A DNA stretch of 20,342 nucleotides from Deltaproteobacteria bacterium. GTDB lineage: Bacteria > Desulfobacterota > DSM-4660 > Desulfatiglandales > Desulfatiglandaceae. This document shows positions 15,189 to 20,342 of the stretch, one piece after another; the first letter of the stretch is position 1; each line of letters opens with the position of its first letter. Under the pieces are notes generated by a model, which ran no database searches, had not been told where the DNA came from, and saw only the letters and a list, made by a program, of their open reading frames with translations. Location: contig JABGPV010000061.1 in NCBI GenBank assembly GCA_018644785.1, forward strand, positions 1-20,342. The letters run 5' to 3'. Both the position numbers and the translations under genes were made by a program.

Positions 15189-15788
15189 ATGGCATTAACG
15201 TCGAGAAAAAAGCGCCCCATCGACAGGCGAAGCAAACCGGCGCCTCATCGGGATGCACGTTTGTTTATCATCGCTACCGAAGGCAGAAAGACGGAGAAAC
15301 AGTATTTTTCCATGTTTGGGAACAAACGATGTCAGGTGCGGGTGATTCCCAACGAAGACAACAAGTCGGCTCCCGCTCATATTCTGCAACAGCTCAGAGA
15401 TTTCAAAAAAGAATTCCAGCTTAAGGCGGATGATGAACTTTGGCTCATGATTGATGTAGACAGGTGGGGAAATAAACAACTGGCCTCAGTTTCGGCACAG
15501 GCTGGCCATAATAAATTCCAATTGGCGGTGAGCAACCCTTGTTTTGAAGTGTGGCTCTATTTACATCACGATATTTTGGGCCACCAGCCCACGAAAGCAA
15601 GGGAAATGAAACAAAAACTACGAGGTCTTCTCGGCGGATATGACAGCTCAAGACTTGACCTTTCAAAATTTGCAGAAAATATTGATGATGCCATTGTCCG
15701 AGCCAAAACGCTTGATATGAATCGGGATGAACGATGGCCATCCAGGACCGGAACCCATGTGTACAAGGTTGTGGAAAAGGTGAAGTAG
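15189..15788 (+). CDS. RloB-family protein (TOPRIM-like putative nuclease, AbiLii-like)
   Basis: A 199-residue RloB-domain protein, the expected effector of the ATPase upstream. TOPRIM-like acidic residues are visible: E31 in IIATEGRKTEKQYF (27-40), the DxD pair D89/D91 in LMIDVDRW (86-93), and E120 in the family block AVSNPCFEVWLYLHH (113-127). The C-terminal segment WPSRTGTHVYKVVEKV fits the family's end region. The first 25 residues are basic. RloB proteins are thought to be metal-dependent nucleases, sometimes acting on tRNA or DNA in related ATPase-TOPRIM systems; for this protein the target is unknown. GGGGGAG lies about 7 nt before the ATG and overlaps the end of the upstream gene, so translation is probably coupled. 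No toxin-antitoxin partner or third gene follows. Confidence 0.87.
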   Translation: MALTSRKKRPIDRRSKPAPHRDARLFIIATEGRKTEKQYFSMFGNKRCQVRVIPNEDNKSAPAHILQQLRDFKKEFQLKADDELWLMIDVDRWGNKQLASVSAQAGHNKFQLAVSNPCFEVWLYLHHDILGHQPTKAREMKQKLRGLLGGYDSSRLDLSKFAENIDDAIVRAKTLDMNRDERWPSRTGTHVYKVVEKVK

Positions 15789-15949
15789 CGTTTTCAGTAT
15801 CGGGTGCCAGAGGAGTGGGATTGTCTGCGGATTTACCCCAAGCCGATCAACAGCGAATCCGTCGGATCTTTTGTATAAAACCGTAATGCTCACATTGCAG
15901 ACGACTACCTCAATATCTACCATAAACCGTCCCACCGGATTTGTGTGCC

Positions 15950-17698
15950 ATGTCTGAAACAAAAGCCATTTCCCAAAACCTGCCGTTCATTCCAACCACC
16001 CGAAAGGAAATTTCGGATCTCGGTTGGGATGCTCTGGATGTGATTCTGGTGACCGGGGATACTTACGTGGATTCCCCTCACATGGGGGTAGCCGTCATCG
16101 GACGGGTACTGATGGATGAAGGTTATCGGGTCGGTATCATCGCCCAGCCGGATATTCACAGCGATGGGGATATTACGCGATTGGGTGCGCCGGAACTTTT
16201 TTGGGGGGTGACCGCCGGCGCCGTGGATTCCATGGTGGCCAACTATACGGCTTCGGGGAAACGTCGTAAACGGGACGACCTGACGCCGGGGGGGGTAAAC
16301 TCCCAACGTCCTGACCGGGCTGTCATCATCTACAGCAACCTTATCCGTCGGTATTTCAAGAATCAGCCTTATATTGTCTTAGGGGGGATTGAGGCCAGCC
16401 TGAGGCGCATATCCCATTATGATGCCGGGTCGAACTCCGTGAGACGATCAATCCTGTTTGATGCCAAAGCCGATGTGCTGGTGTATGGCATGGGTGAGAG
16501 CAGCGTGGTGGCGCTGGCTCAAAAACGTCGGGAGGGTGCACCCATAACAGGAATTCGCGGTATCTGTTGCATCAGCAGGGATATTCCCACACCCGATTCT
16601 CAATTCCCGTCTCCGGACCTGGTACTTCCCCCACACCATGACGTGTCCAAAGACCGGAATCAATTCAGCCGCATGTTCAAGGTATTTTATGAAAATGCGG
16701 ACCCCATAACCGGAAAAAGGCTTTATCAGAAACAGGATACACGCTACCTGGTGCAGAATCCTCCCGCGTTACCCCTTCCTCCAAAGGCCCTTGATCGGAT
16801 TTACGAACTCCCCTACGCCAGGGATATCCATCCCTTTTACGGAAAAAAGGGAAAGGTCCTGGCCCTGGATACCATTCGGTTTTCCCTGACCACCCACCGG
16901 GGGTGTTATGGAGAGTGCCGGTTCTGCGCCATTACGGTTCATCAGGGGAGGCATGTTTCGTCCCGCAGTGAGGCGTCAATTCTGCGTGAAGCGCGTGGAT
17001 TTTTGAAGCATCCCCGTTTTAAGGGGATTATTTCCAATGTGGGCGGGGCCACGGCCAATATGTACGGTATTGAGTGCGGGCTTAAAAAGAAGCAAGGGGC
17101 GTGCAAGGACAAGGGATGCCTTTTCCCCGAACCGTGCAAGCATCTGCCGGTGCATCATGGCCGACAGATGCATCTGTTAAAAGCCCTGTCTCAATTGGAT
17201 GGCGTGCGAAAGGTTTTCGTGGGGTCGGGTATTCGGTATGATTTGATTCTTGGGGACCGTAAGATGGGCAGAAAATATCTGGAAGAGATTTTGCGGCATC
17301 ATGTGTCGGGGCAGCTTAAAATTGCACCTGAACATGTTTCCGGTGCGGTTTTGAATCTCATGGGAAAACCGGGAGGGCAGGGCCTTGAAAAATTTGTCGG
17401 GCTCTTCGACGGGCTGAAACGAAAAATCGGCGGAAAATTCTTCCTGACCTACTATCTCATGGCGGCTCACCCCGGATGTACCATGGGTCACATGCAGGCC
17501 CTTCGAAAATTCGCCACGAAAACGTTACACCTCCTGCCCGAGCAGGTGCAGATTTTTACGCCCACACCCGCCACATATTCAACCCTTATGTATTATACCA
17601 AGCGGGATTCTTTTACGGGGCAAAAGATTTTTGTTGAAAAGAACTTGAAAGGAAAAGAAGCCCAGAAGCGCATCATTACCGGTCAGCGTCACCCATAG
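15950..17698 (+). CDS. YgiQ-family radical SAM protein
   Basis: A 582-residue member of the YgiQ (UPF0313) radical SAM family. The [4Fe-4S]/SAM cysteines are in [11 protein letters not shown] (C319, C323, C326). The N-terminal domain with [25 protein letters not shown] and [10 protein letters not shown] (about 27-64) is the cobalamin-binding-like part typical of the family, and [20 protein letters not shown] and MAAHPGCTM are family blocks. No substrate has been established for YgiQ that I know of. The length is close to the shorter family members; E. coli YgiQ is longer. I choose the ATG at 15950 over a TTG three codons upstream; the upstream Shine-Dalgarno is weak for both. The 161-nt gap after the RloB gene shows no clear promoter or terminator. 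Confidence 0.93.
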   Translation: MSETKAISQNLPFIPTTRKEISDLGWDALDVILVTGDTYVDSPHMGVAVIGRVLMDEGYRVGIIAQPDIHSDGDITRLGAPELFWGVTAGAVDSMVANYTASGKRRKRDDLTPGGVNSQRPDRAVIIYSNLIRRYFKNQPYIVLGGIEASLRRISHYDAGSNSVRRSILFDAKADVLVYGMGESSVVALAQKRREGAPITGIRGICCISRDIPTPDSQFPSPDLVLPPHHDVSKDRNQFSRMFKVFYENADPITGKRLYQKQDTRYLVQNPPALPLPPKALDRIYELPYARDIHPFYGKKGKVLALDTIRFSLTTHRGCYGECRFCAITVHQGRHVSSRSEASILREARGFLKHPRFKGIISNVGGATANMYGIECGLKKKQGACKDKGCLFPEPCKHLPVHHGRQMHLLKALSQLDGVRKVFVGSGIRYDLILGDRKMGRKYLEEILRHHVSGQLKIAPEHVSGAVLNLMGKPGGQGLEKFVGLFDGLKRKIGGKFFLTYYLMAAHPGCTMGHMQALRKFATKTLHLLPEQVQIFTPTPATYSTLMYYTKRDSFTGQKIFVEKNLKGKEAQKRIITGQRHP

Positions 17699-17782
17699 AA
17701 AAGATACTCCGTCTGTTATAGTGCAGACGTCAAACAAAAAAAGCGCACATCTTCATGAACGCCTTTTGCTTAAAAAATACGA

Positions 17783-17796
17783 AAATTCGGGAATTT
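17783..17796. repeat. Short perfect dyad just before the fumarase ribosome-binding site
   Basis: AAATTC (17783-17788) and GAATTT (17791-17796) surround two bases. The dyad ends a few bases before AAGGAG and the ATG at 17811. It might be an operator or a small mRNA hairpin near the ribosome-binding site, or chance in an A/T-rich leader. Confidence 0.3.
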
Positions 17797-17810
17797 GGAA
17801 GGAGAAAAAA

Positions 17811-19418
17811 ATGGTTGATTTCAGTTACCAGGAGATGTTTCCCCCGGGAGAGGATACCACCCGGTATCGTCTCCTAAGTCAAGATCATGTTTCCACAACC
17901 TCTTTTGAAGGAAAAGAGATCCTCAAAATTGAACCCCGGGCCCTGACGCTTTTGACGGAAACGGCGTTTCGGGACGTCGCCCATTTACTGCGGCCGGCGC
18001 ACCTTAAAAAACTGGCCGCCATTTTAGACGACCCGGAAGCCTCCAAGAATGACCGGCTGGTTGCCCTGGAGCTGCTCAAAAATGCCGTCATTTCAGCGGA
18101 GATGGAATTTCCCATGTGCCAGGATACCGGAACGGCCATTATCATGGGCAAAAAAGGCCAGCAGGTGTGGGCTGATTTCAATGAAAGCGAGGCCATTAGC
18201 AAAGGGGTGTTCAACGCCTATGTCAAAAACAATCTGCGGTATTCCCAGAACGCTCCCTTGAGCATGTTTGAGGAAGATAACACCGGCTGCAATCTTCCGG
18301 CCCAGATCGATTTGTATGCCACAACGGGTGATAGCTATAACTTCCTGTTTGTGGCCAAAGGCGGCGGAAGCGCCAATAAAGTCTACCTCTACCAGGAAAC
18401 CAAGGCTGTTTTAAATCCGGATACGCTCAATAAATATCTGTTGGAAAAAATGAAAACCCTGGGTACGGCAGCCTGTCCGCCCTATCATCTGGCTTTTGCC
18501 ATCGGCGGGACGTCGGTGGAGTTGAACCTGAAAACCGTCAAGCTGGCCAGTACCGGTTATCTGGATAATTTGCCGACCACCGGGTCGCCGGGCGGCCACG
18601 CTTTCAGAGACATTGAATTGGAAGGCGAGATTCTGGAAATGTCCCGGGAGACCGGCATCGGCGCTCAGTTCGGCGGCAAATATTTCTGTCTGGATGTTCG
18701 GGTCATTCGAATGCCACGCCACGGGGCTTCCTGCCCCATCGGGATGGGCGTCAGTTGCAGTGCGGACCGCAATGTCAAAGGTAAAATCAACCGGAACGGG
18801 ATTTTCCTGGAGCAGCTTGAAACCGAGCCCGCCAAATATCTGCCCTCCCTTGACAGCGCCTTTGAAGATGCCGTGCGGATTGATCTGAACCAGCCCATGG
18901 ATGAGATTCGGGCCATCCTGACCCAATACCCTGTCGCCACACCCCTGTTGCTCACCGGAAAAATTGTGGTGGGCCGGGATATCGCCCATGCCAAGCTCAA
19001 GGAGCGCCTGGATGCCGGTGAAGATTTACCGCAGTATATCAAAGACCACATCATTTACTATGCGGGGCCGGCCAAAACGCCCGAAGGATATGCGTCCGGC
19101 TCTTTCGGCCCCACAACGGCTGCCCGCATGGATCCCTATGTTCCCGTTTTCCAGAAACGGGGCGGATCCATGGTGATGCTGGCCAAAGGGAACCGTTCCC
19201 GACAGGTGACCGATGCGTGCAAAGCGTATGGCGGATTCTATCTGGGATCCATCGGCGGTCCCGCGGCGCGTCTCGGGAAAGAGTGCATCACCCATGTGAA
19301 AGTGCTTGAATATCCGGAATTGGGCATGGAAGCCATCTTTGAGATCACGGTCAAGGATTTTCCCGCTTTTATCCTGGTTGATGACAAGGGTAACGATTTT
19401 TTTGAAAACCTCTTGTAA
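17811..19418 (+). CDS. fumA: Class I (iron-sulfur) fumarate hydratase
   Basis: A 535-residue single-chain class I fumarase that interconverts fumarate and L-malate in the TCA cycle, in the cytoplasm. The alpha and beta parts that are separate subunits in some anaerobes are fused here, as in E. coli FumA/FumB. The three cluster cysteines are C103 ([10 protein letters not shown]), C222 (TAACPPYH) and C308 ([19 protein letters not shown]). C-terminal blocks [27 protein letters not shown] and [20 protein letters not shown] mark the beta domain. The start is the ATG at 17811 with AAGGAG 6 nt upstream; a GTG at 17721 would add 30 poorly conserved residues. The [4Fe-4S] form is oxygen-sensitive, which fits an anaerobic or microaerobic host. 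Confidence 0.96.
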   Translation: MVDFSYQEMFPPGEDTTRYRLLSQDHVSTTSFEGKEILKIEPRALTLLTETAFRDVAHLLRPAHLKKLAAILDDPEASKNDRLVALELLKNAVISAEMEFPMCQDTGTAIIMGKKGQQVWADFNESEAISKGVFNAYVKNNLRYSQNAPLSMFEEDNTGCNLPAQIDLYATTGDSYNFLFVAKGGGSANKVYLYQETKAVLNPDTLNKYLLEKMKTLGTAACPPYHLAFAIGGTSVELNLKTVKLASTGYLDNLPTTGSPGGHAFRDIELEGEILEMSRETGIGAQFGGKYFCLDVRVIRMPRHGASCPIGMGVSCSADRNVKGKINRNGIFLEQLETEPAKYLPSLDSAFEDAVRIDLNQPMDEIRAILTQYPVATPLLLTGKIVVGRDIAHAKLKERLDAGEDLPQYIKDHIIYYAGPAKTPEGYASGSFGPTTAARMDPYVPVFQKRGGSMVMLAKGNRSRQVTDACKAYGGFYLGSIGGPAARLGKECITHVKVLEYPELGMEAIFEITVKDFPAFILVDDKGNDFFENLL

Positions 19419-19499
19419 ACCTTTTGCGGAAGAGGAGGCGTCGGCTGTCTGTTTCTGCTGCTATCGCCGACAGCAAGAAAGGGGCTGCCTCAATATTTT

Positions 19500-19592
19500 C
19501 GACAATTCAAGTCGTTTTCGCGACAAATAAAGTGGATACGCGACAAATAAAGCCTTTTTTTGTCGCTATAATGTCTTTTACGACGTATAAAT
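19500..19592. promoter_or_regulatory. Phased array of 12-13-mer sites and a -10 box upstream of the Fic gene
   Basis: The 14-mer CGCGACAAATAAAG occurs twice exactly 20 bp apart (19519-19532 and 19539-19552). Degenerate copies lie at 19500-19511 (10 of 12) and 19581-19592 (9 of 12), continuing a spacing of about 20 bp. An inverted copy (19554-19566, 12 of 13) forms a near-perfect 27-bp palindrome with the second copy around C19553. TATAAT (19567-19572) begins at the palindrome's edge, so a bound protein would block RNA polymerase. No good -35 box is seen at 16-18 bp upstream. Confidence 0.65.
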
Positions 19593-19598
19593 ACTGGC

Positions 19599-20342
19599 AT
19601 GCCAAAGAAAATCCCAATCGAAGAGTTTGAAGCGGTTGTTACGGTTGTGGCAGCGCACCCCGGCGGGGCCAAGATCGATGCCATTCGCAAAGGTCTCGGT
19701 ATCACCCTCCCGGACCGGATGCTCCAACGCCGGCTCAGGCGACTGGCCGATGAGGGAAGGATTGTTACCAAAGGAACGGGGAAGGGTAAACGATACTTCC
19801 CAAAAAGAAGCCCGAAACCCGAGGCCGGAGAAAAAAACCGTTCCACCCCCGCTACCGGTGGGATAAGACTTTCAGCGAATGGAAAGGCGATCAAGCAGTC
19901 GGTCTTACGCTCTGTTTCAGAGCGTACACCTGTTGGCTATCAGTCCGAATTTCTGACGTTCTATGAGCCAAACACAACGACATATATTTCGGACGAACTT
20001 CAGCGCGAGCTAAAAGAAATGGGACAGGTTGGGCAGGCTGACCTGCCGGCTGGAACCCACCTACGTCAGGTTATGGACCGCCTGCTCATTGATTTATCTT
20101 GGAACTCGAGCCGTCTGGAGGGGAACACCTACTCTCTGCTCGACACACAACTGCTATTCGAGCGGGGAGATGGCGCTGAAGGGAAAACGGCGAAGGAAAC
20201 CCAGATGATCCTTAACCACAAGTCAGCCATAGAGATGCTCGTGGAAAACGCCGAGGGGATCGGGTTCAACCGCTACACGATTTGTAATCTCCACGCCCTA
20301 CTTTCAGAAAACCTTCTACCCGACCCTGCTGCCGGAGGACAT
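19599..20342 (+). CDS. Fic-family protein with N-terminal winged-helix-like domain (C-terminus outside window)
   Basis: The first 248 residues of a Fic-family protein, open to the right edge. Fic enzymes usually transfer AMP, sometimes other groups, to hydroxyl side chains of target proteins. Residues 1-70 look like a winged helix: a Lys/Arg-rich recognition-helix-like part (MLQRRLRRLADEGRIV, 41-56) and a basic hairpin (TKGTGKGKRYF). Residues 150-248 are the Fic N-terminal portion, with the inhibitory motif S170-xxx-E174-G175 (SSRLEGN) that marks class II Fic proteins, and KETQMILNHKSAIEML (199-214) and LHALLSENLLPDP (231-243), which normally precede the HPFxxGNGR core. That core lies beyond 20342 and cannot be checked. 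No Shine-Dalgarno is visible before the ATG; an in-frame stop just upstream excludes a longer start. Confidence 0.85.
   Translation, partial: MPKKIPIEEFEAVVTVVAAHPGGAKIDAIRKGLGITLPDRMLQRRLRRLADEGRIVTKGTGKGKRYFPKRSPKPEAGEKNRSTPATGGIRLSANGKAIKQSVLRSVSERTPVGYQSEFLTFYEPNTTTYISDELQRELKEMGQVGQADLPAGTHLRQVMDRLLIDLSWNSSRLEGNTYSLLDTQLLFERGDGAEGKTAKETQMILNHKSAIEMLVENAEGIGFNRYTICNLHALLSENLLPDPAAGGH

Noticed and set aside
15663..15962. 99-codon leftward ORF across the RloB-YgiQ gap
   Set aside because: No ribosome-binding site or family features; half of it is antisense to RloB.
17710..17729. CGTCTG/CAGACG hairpin after the YgiQ gene
   Set aside because: A 6-bp stem is present but it is followed by A-rich rather than T-rich sequence, so it is not an intrinsic terminator on the plus strand.
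18411..18989. 192-codon ORF antisense to fumarase
   Set aside because: Shadow of a conserved gene with no recognisable protein features.
19440..19475. GTCGGC/GCCGAC hairpin after the fumarase gene
   Set aside because: The loop is long (about 20 nt) and no T-run follows, so a terminator is not supported.
19500..19592. CRISPR array or replication-iteron reading of the repeats
   Set aside because: Repeats are only 12-14 bp with 6-8 bp between them, too short for CRISPR, and no replication protein gene is visible; operator sites are simpler.
19627..19866. 79-codon ORF inside the Fic gene
   Set aside because: Another frame of the truncated Fic gene, whose own frame stays open for 248 codons and carries family motifs.

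Overview
The window looks like part of a chromosome from an anaerobic or facultatively anaerobic Gram-negative bacterium. A sulfate-reducer-type Desulfobacterota (Desulfobacterales-like) is my best guess. Two oxygen-sensitive Fe-S enzyme types support an anaerobe: a two-subunit 2-hydroxyacyl-CoA dehydratase/benzoyl-CoA reductase-type protein pair and a class I [4Fe-4S] fumarase. The phylum is inferred from gene content and style; there is no rRNA or other marker in the window to prove it.

Layout. Positions 1-2809 read leftwards: a partial metallo-beta-lactamase-fold hydrolase (1-457), an M20 metallopeptidase (582-1823), a PlsC-type acyltransferase (1836-2474) and a DUF202 membrane protein (2474-2809). 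The last two overlap by one base. Positions 3007-7060 read rightwards as a tight cluster with gaps of 13-17 nt: two dehydratase-type Fe-S subunits, a PLP aminotransferase and a 143-aa zinc-ribbon protein. The aminotransferase-plus-dehydratase pairing suggests amino-acid or 2-oxoacid metabolism, but the ATP-dependent activator and the CoA-transferase are not in the window. Positions 7061-10701 read leftwards: BipA/TypA, then an MscS-family channel, meeting the rightward cluster with no intergenic base. Divergent from bipA is a 793-aa GAF-domain protein (10885-13266) of a conserved family without known function.

Accessory part. Positions 13267-13826 contain no convincing gene. They hold a 255-bp MITE-like element with near-identical terminal inverted repeats and a long internal foldback, then an AT-rich leader with several dyads and a good sigma70-type promoter. 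This drives a two-gene unit, an ABC/AAA15-type ATPase plus a RloB (TOPRIM-like) protein, the same domain pair as the AbiL/RloAB phage-defence type. After a YgiQ-type radical SAM protein (15950-17698) and class I fumarase (17811-19418), the window ends in a truncated Fic-family protein with an N-terminal winged-helix-like segment (19599 to the edge). The Fic gene is preceded by an array of 12-13-mer sites at about 20-bp spacing, two of which form an almost perfect palindrome touching a TATAAT box.

No tRNA, rRNA, CRISPR array, transposase or convincing intrinsic terminator was seen. The best candidates for something new are the Fic gene with its phased operator array, the MITE-like element beside the defence-like pair, and the orphan families (GAF protein and zinc-ribbon protein).
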